A stretch of 64,000 nt of DNA from JAAYCI01 sp964371725 (GTDB lineage Bacteria > Bacillota > Clostridia > Oscillospirales > Ruminococcaceae): NCBI GenBank assembly GCA_964371725.1, contig CAYJNQ010000004.1:1-64000 (forward strand). The letters run 5' to 3'. This document shows positions 7,708 to 17,193 of this stretch, in pieces. Every line of letters begins with the position of its first letter. The stretch's first letter is position 1. The position numbers and the translations under genes are program-made. A model generated the notes under the pieces. That model did no database searches, was not told where the DNA came from, and was given only the letters and a program-made list of their open reading frames with translations.

Positions 7708-9836
7708 GCGTAATTGATGAAATGATGTTGCCAATGTTGGATACCTTCATTTTTGAAACGTCGGCGCTGCTGGATCAGTTGGATGAAATTCTGTTGGTTG
7801 CAGAAAAAGCCAGAGAGTTGTCGGATGATCAAATTAATGAAATTTTCCGTGCGATGCATACGGTAAAAGGTTCGGCCGCCATGATGGGGCTTTCTGCCAT
7901 GTCTGAAATGACACACCGTGTAGAAGATATGTTCTTTTTGATTCGCGAAGACCCTGCAAAATTGCAGGGTGAAACCGTGAACGTGGTGTTCGACATTCTA
8001 TTTCAGGCCACCGATTATCTGCGCTCGGAACTGGGCAATTTACAAGACAACCCCGATGCCTACCAACCCGGTGTCACCACGGTGCTTACACAACATATTG
8101 AATCTGAAATTTCTGTTTTGAAGGGCGAGGCTGCGCCCGCAGCACAAGCGGCGCCCCAAAGCGGCGGCGATGTTGCCACTGCAAGTGAAAACGCTGAACA
8201 AGAAGATTTTGTGCATACGGTTCGCGTATTTTTCCAAGAGGGTTGCCAAATGGAAAATGTGCGCGCCTTTATGCTCCTCAAACATCTACAAGAACACATT
8301 GAGGTTCTTAGCACCACGCCACCTTCCCCGGAGGACAACCCCGATGCCATGGAAGCCATTGTAGAACATGGTTTTGATGTGAAATTCCGCCACGAGGGTG
8401 CCATAGAAGACGTTTTTGCGCTCATTGAAGAAGGCAGTTACATTGAAAGCTATGAGGCCATTCTCCCCGCCGCTTCGGCTCCGCCCGAGGAAGCGCCCAA
8501 GGCTGAGGAAAAGGCCCCACAAAGCGAGGAGGTACCCGCGCAAGCCACCGCACCGGCGCCGGAGGTTGCTGCCCCGCCAAAATCGGCCCCGGCACCTGCG
8601 GCGGCCGCCCCTGCTGCATCGGCTGCGGGTAAACAGAGCCTGATTTCAGTGAATCAATCTAAAATCGACAATCTTCTCAACATCATGGGCGAAATTGTGA
8701 TTGCGGAAAGTATGGTGGCCTCCAACCCAGATTTGCGTGATTTGCCGCTGGAAAATTTCAACAAAAGCGCCCGTCAACTTCGCAAACTTACCGACCAGTT
8801 GCAAGACATTGTGATGGGTATTCGCATGGTTCCCCTCACCAATACCTTCCAAAAAATGCAGCGCATTGTACGCGACATGAATAAAAACCTTGCCAAAAGC
8901 ACGGAGCTTGAAACCATTGGCGGAGAGACCGAAGTGGACAAAAGCATCGCCGATATGCTGGCAGACCCCTTGATGCATATGATTCGCAACTCGATGGACC
9001 ATGGCATTGAGGCGACGGAAGACCGGATTGCAGCCGGAAAAAATGAGAACGGTAAAATTGTGTTGTCTGCACAAAATATGGGCAGCGACATCATCATTAA
9101 AATTGAGGACGATGGAAAAGGGCTCAACCGTGAGGTTCTTTTAGACAAAGCCGAGCGCAACGGTATTTTAACCAAATCTCGCAGCGAATACAGCGACAAA
9201 GAGGCCTTTGGGCTTATCATGATGCCCGGTTTTTCCACGAATGAAGTGGTTACTGAGTATTCCGGGCGTGGCGTTGGCATGGATGTGGTGCGCAAAAACA
9301 TTGAAAAAGTGGGCGGTTCTGTGTCTGTGGATTCTGTTTTGGGCGAGGGCACGGTGTTCACCATCAAAATTCCGCTTACCTTGGCCATTGTGGCCGGCAT
9401 GGAAATTGGCGTGGCGGAAGACACTTTCACCATTCCCATCACCTCCATCAGCCAAATTTATAAGCTGAGCCCGGACACCGAACTTTTATACGACACCGAC
9501 GGAACTGAAATGGTGATGGTGCGTGGTGAGTGCTACCCCATCATCCGTCTCCATCAAATTTATAATATTCAAAACGGCATCACCGAGCTCACCGATGGCA
9601 TCATGATTATTGTGGAAAGTGGCGAGAGCCGTGCGTGTATTTTTACAGACCGCTTGATTGGCGAGCAACAGGTGGTGGTGAAGAGCTTCCCAAGCTTCTT
9701 CAATCGATACAATGTAAAAGAACTGGGCTTCTCCGGCTGCACCATCATGGGAGACGGCTCCATCAGCCTCATCTTGGATATCAATTGTCTTTTGGGTTCT
9801 TACAGCAACGAAGGCGGCGGCAGAGCTTTTGCCTAA
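7704..9836 (+). CDS. cheA: Chemotaxis histidine kinase CheA
   Basis: A 710-residue CheA that phosphorylates CheY and CheB in response to receptor state at the membrane arrays. Order: Hpt domain with AMHTVKGSAAMMG (phosphoryl His52); a CheY-binding P2-like region about 165-260; an Ala/Pro/Glu-rich linker about 265-310; the P3 dimer domain (NQSKIDNLLNIMGEIVIAES); the ATPase with N box MIRNSMDHGIE, G1 IEDDGKGLN and G2 GRGVGMDVVRKNI; and a CheW-like regulatory domain at the end. The ATG at 7704 has GGGGAAAA upstream. It is the first large gene of cheA-cheW-cheR-cheB. Confidence 0.97.
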   Translation: MSVIDEMMLPMLDTFIFETSALLDQLDEILLVAEKARELSDDQINEIFRAMHTVKGSAAMMGLSAMSEMTHRVEDMFFLIREDPAKLQGETVNVVFDILFQATDYLRSELGNLQDNPDAYQPGVTTVLTQHIESEISVLKGEAAPAAQAAPQSGGDVATASENAEQEDFVHTVRVFFQEGCQMENVRAFMLLKHLQEHIEVLSTTPPSPEDNPDAMEAIVEHGFDVKFRHEGAIEDVFALIEEGSYIESYEAILPAASAPPEEAPKAEEKAPQSEEVPAQATAPAPEVAAPPKSAPAPAAAAPAASAAGKQSLISVNQSKIDNLLNIMGEIVIAESMVASNPDLRDLPLENFNKSARQLRKLTDQLQDIVMGIRMVPLTNTFQKMQRIVRDMNKNLAKSTELETIGGETEVDKSIADMLADPLMHMIRNSMDHGIEATEDRIAAGKNENGKIVLSAQNMGSDIIIKIEDDGKGLNREVLLDKAERNGILTKSRSEYSDKEAFGLIMMPGFSTNEVVTEYSGRGVGMDVVRKNIEKVGGSVSVDSVLGEGTVFTIKIPLTLAIVAGMEIGVAEDTFTIPITSISQIYKLSPDTELLYDTDGTEMVMVRGECYPIIRLHQIYNIQNGITELTDGIMIIVESGESRACIFTDRLIGEQQVVVKSFPSFFNRYNVKELGFSGCTIMGDGSISLILDINCLLGSYSNEGGGRAFA

Positions 9837-9873
9837 ATCTTGTATCATTATGAAGTGAAGAAGGAGAAACGCT

Positions 9874-10374
9874 ATGACAAAAAATGAAATGTTGGCTGAT
9901 TTGGACCTTCCTCAAGATATCACAGAAGAGGAGCTGCGCAATACTTCCCTTACCTTTTTTATCGAGGATACAATATACAGCCTGCCCCTAACCAATGTGC
10001 TTGAAATCATCAGTGTACAGCCCATCACAAAAGTGCCCGGCACACCGGCCTATGTGAGAGGGGTCATCAATTTGCGCGGTGGCATTGTGCCCTTGGTAGA
10101 TGTGCGCTTGAAATTTGGCCGGCCGGAAAAAGAGTATGATGAGTTCACGAACATTATCATCACCGTTCTCAACGACATGACTGTGGGGCTTGTGGTAGAC
10201 AGGGTATCGAATGTGGTGCGTCGCGCGCAGGTGGACACCACCAGTTTGCCCGAATTCTCAAATGTGAATACAAACCGATACATGACATCGGTGGCACACA
10301 CCGGGGAAAATTTGATCATGAATTTGAACTGTGAAACCATTTTGGAGGATGACAACATTTTAGGACTCAACTAA
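9874..10374 (+). CDS. cheW: Chemotaxis coupling protein CheW
   Basis: A 166-residue scaffold that couples receptors to CheA. The single CheW fold covers nearly the whole chain, with the characteristic VPGTPAYVRGVINLRGGIVP near 50-70 and VGLVVDRVSNVV near 106. The ATG at 9874 is preceded by AAGGAG at 8 bases. It follows cheA by 37 bases and precedes cheR by 16 bases. Confidence 0.96.
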   Translation: MTKNEMLADLDLPQDITEEELRNTSLTFFIEDTIYSLPLTNVLEIISVQPITKVPGTPAYVRGVINLRGGIVPLVDVRLKFGRPEKEYDEFTNIIITVLNDMTVGLVVDRVSNVVRRAQVDTTSLPEFSNVNTNRYMTSVAHTGENLIMNLNCETILEDDNILGLN

Positions 10375-10390
10375 GTGTTTTCAATACATT

Positions 10391-11203
10391 ATGATAACAT
10401 TAAAGGAACAAGAGTTTCAAAAATTAAGTGAATTCGTTTTGTCTCACTACGGTATCGACTTATCGAAAAAGAGAATGTTGATTCAAGGTCGTCTTTCTCA
10501 GGTGCTAGAGCAAAAAGGAATGAGCAGTTTTGATGAATACATCCGATATATGATGGAGGACAAAAGCGGCCTTGAAGTGCAACAAATGCTCAACCGCTTG
10601 ACCACAAACATCACCTATTTCATGCGCGAACGGGAACATTTTGACTTTTTGATGTCAACAACGCTGCCTGAATTGACCAAAAAACCGAGCAATAAACCTT
10701 TGCGTGTTTGGAGCGCGGGCTGCTCGTCCGGCGAGGAACCTTATACTTTGGCCATGATTTTGTCTGATTACTACGAAAGCTGTGGCAAAAAACCAAATTT
10801 TGTGATTTTGGCCTCAGACATTTCCCATCAAGTATTAAAATTGGCCTTGGTTGGTGTATACAGCGAGCAGGCACTTAAAGAGGTTCCCCCTGCTTGGAAA
10901 CAAAAATATTTTCAACGTTTGGAAAGTGGCGATTATCAAGTTTGCCAAGCCATTCGAGACAAAGTGTCGTATCGTGTTTTTAATTTGATGGATGCTTTCC
11001 ACTTTACGGCACCATTCGAAATCATTTTTTGCCGCAATGTGATGATTTATTTTGAGAAACAAAAAAAAGATGAGCTCATTGAGAAATTCAGTCAATGGAC
11101 AACGCCGGGCGGATATTTCTTCATCAGCCATTCCGAGAACATCGGGAAGTCGAATCACGCGTTTAAAACAATTCGCCCGTCGGCCTTTCAACGGGAATTG
11201 TAA
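10391..11203 (+). CDS. cheR: Chemoreceptor methyltransferase CheR
   Basis: A 270-residue S-adenosylmethionine-dependent enzyme that methylates glutamates on chemoreceptors. The N-terminal helical domain (to about 75) contains NRLTTNITYFMRE. The catalytic domain has the AdoMet motif VWSAGCSSGEEPYTLAM near 103-119, ASDIS, and the FCRNVMIYF motif. No good ribosome site lies ahead of the ATG at 10391, so translation may depend on coupling to cheW. Length and motif order are normal. Confidence 0.96.
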   Translation: MITLKEQEFQKLSEFVLSHYGIDLSKKRMLIQGRLSQVLEQKGMSSFDEYIRYMMEDKSGLEVQQMLNRLTTNITYFMREREHFDFLMSTTLPELTKKPSNKPLRVWSAGCSSGEEPYTLAMILSDYYESCGKKPNFVILASDISHQVLKLALVGVYSEQALKEVPPAWKQKYFQRLESGDYQVCQAIRDKVSYRVFNLMDAFHFTAPFEIIFCRNVMIYFEKQKKDELIEKFSQWTTPGGYFFISHSENIGKSNHAFKTIRPSAFQREL

Positions 11204-11208
11204 GCAAA

Positions 11209-11229
11209 ATGCAAAATATCTTTTTGCAT
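11209..11229 (+). other. Small hairpin in the cheR-cheB gap
   Basis: Inverted repeat ATGCAAAA / TTTTGCAT around a TATCT loop in the 78-base gap between cheR and cheB. There is no T run on the plus strand, so it is more likely an mRNA stability or processing element than a terminator. Confidence 0.4.
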
Positions 11230-11281
11230 AAGTGTCTTGAAAGCTTCAAAGTGTACAACAAGGGTATTGTGGGGGGTGTAA

Positions 11282-12319
11282 ATGCAACGGGTACGTGTTT
11301 TACTGGTGGATGATTCACCGGTGTATCTGGGCATAATGCAAGCGACAATCAAAGCAGATGAAGACCTGTTTTTGGCAGGTTGTTATAGCAATGGGCTGAA
11401 GGCATTGGAAGACATCATGCAAATTCAGCCCAATGTTGTTGTGTGCGATTTGCATATGCCTCATATTTCCGGCACCGACTTTATAAAGCAACTTTCAAAA
11501 AAACACCGTGTTCCCGTGGTGGCCATTTCCAGCAATGAGCATGCAGCGGCCGAAGCGCTCTCTGCCGGAGCTGTTGGCTTTGTTCCCAAACTGAAAAACA
11601 CTTTTTCGGGCCAGACACATTTTGCTGCACAGGTGGTAGAGTCCATCTATGCCGCTTACCCATGCGCCAAAACCGGCTGTGCCCAAGCAGAACCGGACAC
11701 AAAACCGGTTCAAAAAACAGTGGCCGCTTTTAACAAACCGGTTCGCGGCGTTGTTGCCATTGGCGCTTCCACCGGGGGAACCGATGCCACATTGGAAGTG
11801 GTAAAAAATTTACCGGCAGATTTTCCGGCGCTTTTGATTATTCAGCATATGCCTGTTGGTTTTACTTCCCTTTACGTGGAGCGTTTGCAGCGCCAATGCT
11901 CCATGCAGGTGTGCGAGGCCAGCGATAAAATGCGTGTGCGGCAGGGTCTTGCCATTTTGGCAACCGGTGGTGAACACTTGCGCCTAGCCCAAGATGAGAA
12001 AGGATATTATATTCATTCTTGCCCGGGCGAAAAGGTAAGTGGGCACATCCCCTCGGTAGATGCCGCTTTTTTTTCGGTGGCGGAATTGGCCAAAGCCAAT
12101 GCCATCGGGGTTCTCTTAACCGGCATGGGCTCGGACGGTGCCAAAGGCTTGCTTGCCATGCGCAAAGCCGGCGCCTTTACTTTCGGGCAGGACCGAAGCA
12201 CCAGTGTGGTGTATGGAATGCCAAAGGTTGCCTATGACATGGGCGCAGTGGCAAAACAAATGGCTTTGCAAGATATCGGCGCCGAATTGTTGCGCTTGGC
12301 ACATCTTCGGTTAATCTAA
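11282..12319 (+). CDS. cheB: Chemotaxis response regulator / protein-glutamate methylesterase CheB
   Basis: A 345-residue two-domain enzyme that demethylates or deamidates receptors. The receiver domain begins VRVLLVDDSP with phospho-acceptor Asp56 in VVVCDLHMP. After a linker, the esterase domain carries the catalytic triad: Ser163 in AIGASTGG, His189 in IIQHMPVGFTS, and the Asp in LLTGMGSDGAKG. The ATG at 11282 follows GGGGGGTG at 4-9 bases. It is the last chemotaxis gene of this block; cheY, cheC and cheD are not in the window. Confidence 0.96.
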   Translation: MQRVRVLLVDDSPVYLGIMQATIKADEDLFLAGCYSNGLKALEDIMQIQPNVVVCDLHMPHISGTDFIKQLSKKHRVPVVAISSNEHAAAEALSAGAVGFVPKLKNTFSGQTHFAAQVVESIYAAYPCAKTGCAQAEPDTKPVQKTVAAFNKPVRGVVAIGASTGGTDATLEVVKNLPADFPALLIIQHMPVGFTSLYVERLQRQCSMQVCEASDKMRVRQGLAILATGGEHLRLAQDEKGYYIHSCPGEKVSGHIPSVDAAFFSVAELAKANAIGVLLTGMGSDGAKGLLAMRKAGAFTFGQDRSTSVVYGMPKVAYDMGAVAKQMALQDIGAELLRLAHLRLI

Positions 12320-12361
12320 GCATTACAAACATAGGGTTGTTCAATAATGGGGGGAATATCT

Positions 12362-12877
12362 ATGAAATGGGTAACCATAAAGAAGTGTGTCTATTCGTTG
12401 CCAAAAGCACTTGAAATGGTGGTGGGTGTCATCATTTCTTTCGTAATTTGTATTGCTATTGTTGGCGTGGTGATGCAAACTTCGCCACGCGCACTCATTG
12501 AAAATGGGGATTTAATTGTATTTTTACAAAGAGCGGCCGAGATAATTATTGGCATAGAGTTTGTACGGCTGATTTTTTCGCACACAATGGATGCCACGCT
12601 GGAAGTGATTATCATGGCCATTGTACGCCAAATCATCATCGGCCATCTAACTGCCGTAGATACATTGGTATTTGTGTTTTCCATCGCCATCCTATTTGTA
12701 ATTCGCAAGTTCTTCTTCATTCGGAAACTTGACAAGGATCCCGAGGCAGATCGCCCTGAATTCAATTGGTTTTTGGGAAAGAAAAAGGCCCGTGCCATGC
12801 AAGAAATGAAAACAGATTCTACCGCATCATCCACACTTTCCGGTTCCGACACAACAGACAAAAAGCACTCGTTATAG
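12362..12877 (+). CDS. PsiE-like small membrane protein
   Basis: A 171-residue protein with four hydrophobic helices and a polar, Ser/Thr/Lys-rich C-terminal tail of about 45 residues. Size, helix pattern and the EIIIGIEFVRLIFSH and RQIIIGH segments resemble the phosphate-starvation-inducible PsiE family, whose function is unknown; I assign this with modest confidence. ATG 12362 is preferred over 12347 because GGGGGGAA lies at the right distance. It is 42 bases after cheB and 25 bases before the broken kinase gene, so it may be on the che transcript. Confidence 0.6.
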   Translation: MKWVTIKKCVYSLPKALEMVVGVIISFVICIAIVGVVMQTSPRALIENGDLIVFLQRAAEIIIGIEFVRLIFSHTMDATLEVIIMAIVRQIIIGHLTAVDTLVFVFSIAILFVIRKFFFIRKLDKDPEADRPEFNWFLGKKKARAMQEMKTDSTASSTLSGSDTTDKKHSL

Positions 12878-12902
12878 TTTTCCCAACGGGAGGAAATAGA
12901 CT

Positions 12903-14844
12903 ATGAATGCTGAAAAAGAACAGTAAAATGACGCAAGGTCACGCCTTTCTAAAATTGTTTCGGTTCTTACGCGCAAAGGGGTTCTTTTGGCCTTGGCCGA
13001 ACAAAAACACCCGGAACGTGTGCGCGAAGCATTTGAAGAACTGGGCCCCACATTTATTAAAATCGGGCAAATTCTATCCACGCGCACCGATATCATCACA
13101 GAAGAATTCAGCGCTGAGTTGAAGAAGCTGCAAGACAATGTGAAAACGAACGACTATGCCGCCGTAAGTGCTTTGATTCAGGAGGAAACCGGGCACCCGG
13201 TGGAAGAGGTTTTTTGAGGCGTTCGAGGAAAAACCATTGGCATCGGCCAGCATTGCGCAGGTGCATCTTGCCAAGCTCAAAGGTGGCCAGCGTGTGGTGG
13301 TGAAAGTGCAGCACCCCGGCATCTACGACCAAATGTTTTTAGACATCACCCTTTTGGAAAAAGCCGTTCCACTTATCAAATACATTCCCGTTTCCGGCAT
13401 GACAGACCCCGCCGCCATTGTAGAGGAGCTTAAAAATTCTCTGCTCAACGAGCTGGACTTCACCAAAGAAGCCAACAATATTGAAAAATTCTATGCGTGC
13501 AACACCAATGTGCCCTACATCATTGTGCCCAAAGTATACAAGGCATTTTCAACACGTCGCCTGCTTGTGATGGATTTTATGCAAGGTGTGCAAATTTCCG
13601 CCTATATAGAACAAGCAAATGATGAAATTCAAAAGGGAAATACAGCCGTTGCCGAAACCAAAAAGAGGCTGGCAAAAGAAATTATCGACAATTATGTGAA
13701 GCAAATTTTTGATGACGGGTTCTTTCACGCGGACCCACATCCCGGCAACATTCTCATCACCTTGGAATCGGGCTCTGAAGAAGAAAAGCCCCAAGACGAA
13801 ACGGAACCGGACAGCTCAGCAACTTCGGCCCAGGGCGAAAAACAAAACGAGACGCTGTTTGGCGAACTTCCCTTGGACATTGATATCACTGTATCCGGCG
13901 TGAATTTATCCACCATTTTTCGCAACCAAGGTGCACTAAACCTTTTTGCCGGCTCTGCCNNNNNNNNNNNNNNNNNNNNNNNNNNNNNNNNNNNNNNNNN
14001 NNNNNNNNNNNNNNNNNNNNNNNNNNNNNNNNNNNNNNNNNNNNNNNNNNNNNNNNNNNGCCTTCCTTAAACGGCCCTGAACGCATCATCTACATTGATT
14101 TTGGCATGATGGGCACATTAGATGAACGTACACTGGAAAAATTCAACCACATTCTTTCGGCTCTCTACGAGCAAGACAACAAAAAAATGGCCAAGGGAAT
14201 TCTTTCCCTCTGCAAAACCAAAAAGTCCATTGACATGGATGATTTTTACCATGGACGTAGGCAAACTATTCGAGCAGTATTATGAGATGTCCATTGGTGA
14301 CATGAGTATCCCCGCTGTATTTGCCGACATCAATATGCTTTGCGGAAAATATCAGTTGCAATTGCCACAAAACATCGCCCTGCTTGTAAAGGGGGTTGGC
14401 ACCATTGAAGGCATTGTTTTGTCCCTCGACCCAGACTGCTCCATTATGTCGGCCGTGATGCCCTATGCAAAGCGCTATCTGCAAAAGCAATTCGATTTAA
14501 AGAGCTAAGTGAGCCATGTTCTCAAGGAACTGTATCGGGCAGGAAAATCTGTTCCGGAAGTGCCTGTGAAAATTTCCAAAGCCCTCGACACCCTCACCCG
14601 AGGCGAAATTAAATTGAACATGGAAACAAAGAATTTAGACGATTTGTTCCTGCGCATGGAAGCCATGGTGAATCGGCTTGTGATGGGATTGATTGTGGCC
14701 GCGCTCATTGTGGGCTCTTCCATGCTCATTCAATTTTCAAACACGGCCGGCCGTGTGGCCTCCAGTTTTGGCCTGGCAGGCTACGCATTGGCACTGGTTC
14801 TGGTTGTTGTGCTCATGGTGCAAACCTACAAAAAACGAAAATGA
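12903..14844 (+). pseudogene. AarF/UbiB (ABC1) family kinase, disrupted and gap-containing
   Basis: The full family architecture can be read across three frames: EELGPTFIKIGQILSTR, then LASASIAQVHLAKL and VVKVQHPGIYD, FHADPHPGNIL, and after the gap IYIDFGMMGTLDE, ending in two C-terminal hydrophobic helices. Lesions: an in-frame TAA at 12924-12926 (codon 8 from the ATG with AGGAGG-like upstream site), an extra T in the six-T run 13210-13215, the N run 13960-14059, an extra T in the five-T run 14243-14247, and an in-frame TAA at 14506-14508. The region between the ADPHPGN and DFG motifs carries an unusual Glu/Asp-rich insert. Either a decayed gene or a poorly assembled one; the two stop codons favour real decay. 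Confidence 0.85.
13960..14059. other. Assembly gap (100 N)
   Basis: A run of exactly 100 N, the usual placeholder for a scaffold join of unknown length, inside the AarF-like gene. Reading frame and distance across it are not meaningful. Confidence 0.99.
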
Positions 14845-14998
14845 GACAAGGTTGTCTGTGAGAAGGCCTTAATATGCCAAACCCCCGTCACTTTAGACAA
14901 AATAGACAAACCTTTTGATAAAAGGCACACAAGGGGACCGTCGTTTTTGGCAAAATCGTCCCGCGTGGTTTTGGTGGCAAACAAATGCCTTTCAAATC

Positions 14999-15027
14999 GA
15001 TATCCCCCGGCTTAGCCGGGGGATATC
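14999..15027. terminator. Strong palindrome downstream of potD
   Basis: Perfect 13-bp inverted repeat GATATCCCCCGGC with a TTA loop, lying 44 bases past the potD stop and 155 bases past the broken kinase gene, so it can serve both convergent units. The T tracts are poor. Nearly the same hairpin occurs at 29407-29440. Confidence 0.7.
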
Positions 15028-15070
15028 AATTTGCTTTTCACCCTGTATAATTTCATTTCTTTGTCTTGTG

Positions 15071-16327
15071 CTAGTACAAATCTTTTCGTCTTTTTCGAAA
15101 GCGAAGCACAAAGTTCACCACAATGATAACCACCGAAATGACGAGGCCGAAAAAGATAACCCAACCAGCGCCCTCTCCGCTTTCAGTGCGCATGTTGTTC
15201 CAAGCAAGATCAAGGTGGGCGGTCAATTCGTCGGATAAAACGCTGTATGTCCAAGTGTTTTCCAACACCTCCGGCGGTGGATACAACCATGGATTTTGGC
15301 GCACTTCCTCGGGCAATGCGGCCTCTGCCTGTATTTGCGGTGTGGAATATCCAATGAACTGGCTGTTGGACAGGGCCACCTCGGTTTCGCACATGAAATT
15401 GATGTACATTTCGGCGGCCTCTTGGTTTTGGCTTGTGGCCGGCACACACATCGCATCCACAAAATAATTGGTTCCCTCGCTTGGCACCACAAAACGTAAG
15501 TCCGGATTCACCTCGGCCATCAAAACGGCATCCCCCGCATAATACGGGGCCAAAGCCGCTTCCCCACCTTGCATTTTGTCGAAAATCTGGTCCATTACAT
15601 AGGCCTGCACAAAGGGACGCTGTGCAATCAGTGCATCGGTTCCCTCATCAATTTGCTCATCGCTCTGTGGGTTTAGGGGCAATCCCTGCATCAAAAAGCT
15701 CAACCCAAAGGCATCGCGGGCGTTATCGAACATTAAAATTTGCCCCGCATAGCGCTCGTTCCACAAAACAGACCAACTGTCTACAGGCTCTTCCACCATC
15801 GTTTCATTGTAGATAATGCCCACCACGCCCCAGGTGTAGGCCACACTGTATTCGTTATTTGGGTCGTAATCGCGGCCTTTATAGGTATCCCCTATCATCG
15901 AAAAGTTGGGAATATTCTCAAAATCAAGAGGTGCCAGCATCCCCTCCCCAATCATTTTCCCAATCATATAATCAGACGGAATGATGACATCATAATCTGC
16001 CCCACCGCTTTTCAATTTGGCGTACAGGCTTTCGTTGGTTTCATAAGTGGCATAGTTCACCTCTATACCCGTTAAAGCTTCAAACTCGGCATTGACATCC
16101 AGGAACTCTTCGTCGGTTCCGTCTGAGATGTATTCACCCCAGTTGTACACATTCAGTGTGATATCCTGCCCTGCAAATCGACCGTAGTCGTAGCCGCTTT
16201 CAAGTGTAAGGCCACTTCCACTTTCCGTTTCTTCATACATTTGCGAGCCATATGCCGATGTGGGAAAGCATATGGCCCAAAATAGCAAAAGCACGGCCAG
16301 GCTCAAACCTATGTTTTTCTTTTTCAT
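15071..16327 (-). CDS. potD: Polyamine ABC transporter substrate-binding protein with C-terminal membrane anchor
   Basis: A 418-residue PotD-type binding protein for spermidine/putrescine. It has a cleavable signal (core LAVLLLFWAICF, then TSAYGS) but no lipobox cysteine. The domain begins LNVYNWGEYISDG, followed by GADYDVIIPSDYM and YTWGVVGIIYN. Instead of a lipid anchor it ends in a hydrophobic helix (about 385-408) followed by a basic tail RFRKRRKD, so it is probably tethered by its C-terminus. Its ATG overlaps the potC stop (ATGA). Confidence 0.93.
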   Translation of the reverse strand: MKKKNIGLSLAVLLLFWAICFPTSAYGSQMYEETESGSGLTLESGYDYGRFAGQDITLNVYNWGEYISDGTDEEFLDVNAEFEALTGIEVNYATYETNESLYAKLKSGGADYDVIIPSDYMIGKMIGEGMLAPLDFENIPNFSMIGDTYKGRDYDPNNEYSVAYTWGVVGIIYNETMVEEPVDSWSVLWNERYAGQILMFDNARDAFGLSFLMQGLPLNPQSDEQIDEGTDALIAQRPFVQAYVMDQIFDKMQGGEAALAPYYAGDAVLMAEVNPDLRFVVPSEGTNYFVDAMCVPATSQNQEAAEMYINFMCETEVALSNSQFIGYSTPQIQAEAALPEEVRQNPWLYPPPEVLENTWTYSVLSDELTAHLDLAWNNMRTESGEGAGWVIFFGLVISVVIIVVNFVLRFRKRRKDLY

Positions 16328-17193
16328 CTCGCCCCTCTTATATTTCCTGCCAAAGAGCCGGCTGTTTTCGTTTGATTTTTTCTTCTCTCTCTAAAATTCG
16401 CCACCAAAATGATGGCCAAAATGACAAAGAACATGATGGCCGAAAGCGCATTGATTTCCGGGCTCACACGGCGGCGCGTCATGGCATAAATGGCAATGGG
16501 AAGCGTTTGCCGATTACCGGCTGTAAAATAACTGATGGTGAAATCGTCGATGGAATAGGTGAGGCATATGAGAAAGGCCGAAAACACTGCGGGCATAATT
16601 TCCGGCAAAACCACCTTAAAAAAGGCCTGCCGCTCGTTACAACCCAAATCCATGGCTGCCTCATACAGGCGGATGTCCATTTGCCGAAGCTTTGGGCTTA
16701 CCATGAACAGGGCGTAGGGCAAGCAAAAGGTGACATGGGTAATGAGCAAACTGGGCACACCGAGCAGGTTTTGTGACACTTGGGCAAGAAAACCGTTTTC
16801 GGCAAAAGAGACTCCCTCCAGGTAGCCACGAAACACCACAAACAACAGCATCATGGACACACCGGTGATGATTTCCGGGTTGATGATGGGCATATAGCTG
16901 ATGTTAAACAGGGTGCTGCGGGCAAGGCGACCCATGCGGTTGATGCCAACGGCTGCCATCGTGCCGATGACGGTGGCCAAGGTGGCACTGACCACGGCGA
17001 TGAACAAGGAAAGCGCCAAGGCCGAAAGCACCATGTCGTTGCGAAAAAGCTGTTCATACCATTGCAAGGAAAAACCGCCGAACACGGTTCTGCTTTTTTC
17101 ACTGTTGAAGCTGAAAAAAATGAGCACGGCAATGGGCACATACAAAAAGGAGAAGAACAGCACAAGATACACAGGTTTTAATACTTTCACCAT
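16324..17193 (-). CDS. potC: Polyamine ABC transporter permease PotC
   Basis: A 289-residue inner-membrane permease with six predicted helices and the EAA loop EAAMDLGCNERQAFFKVVLPEI, through which it contacts PotA. The Ile-Asp-Asp-Phe motif near 196-199 (SIDDFTISYF) is typical of PotC. Its start overlaps the potB stop by one base (TGATG) and its stop overlaps potD. Confidence 0.95.
   Translation of the reverse strand: MVKVLKPVYLVLFFSFLYVPIAVLIFFSFNSEKSRTVFGGFSLQWYEQLFRNDMVLSALALSLFIAVVSATLATVIGTMAAVGINRMGRLARSTLFNISYMPIINPEIITGVSMMLLFVVFRGYLEGVSFAENGFLAQVSQNLLGVPSLLITHVTFCLPYALFMVSPKLRQMDIRLYEAAMDLGCNERQAFFKVVLPEIMPAVFSAFLICLTYSIDDFTISYFTAGNRQTLPIAIYAMTRRRVSPEINALSAIMFFVILAIILVANFRERRKNQTKTAGSLAGNIRGAR

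Noticed and set aside
8416..8643. Arg/Pro-rich 75-codon frame inside cheA
   Set aside because: It is the shifted reading of the Ala/Pro/Glu-rich CheA linker, not a gene.
12903..14844. Stop-codon reassignment (TAA read through) as explanation for the broken kinase gene
   Set aside because: TAA is used as an ordinary terminator by other genes in the window, and the gene also has frameshifts, so recoding is unnecessary.
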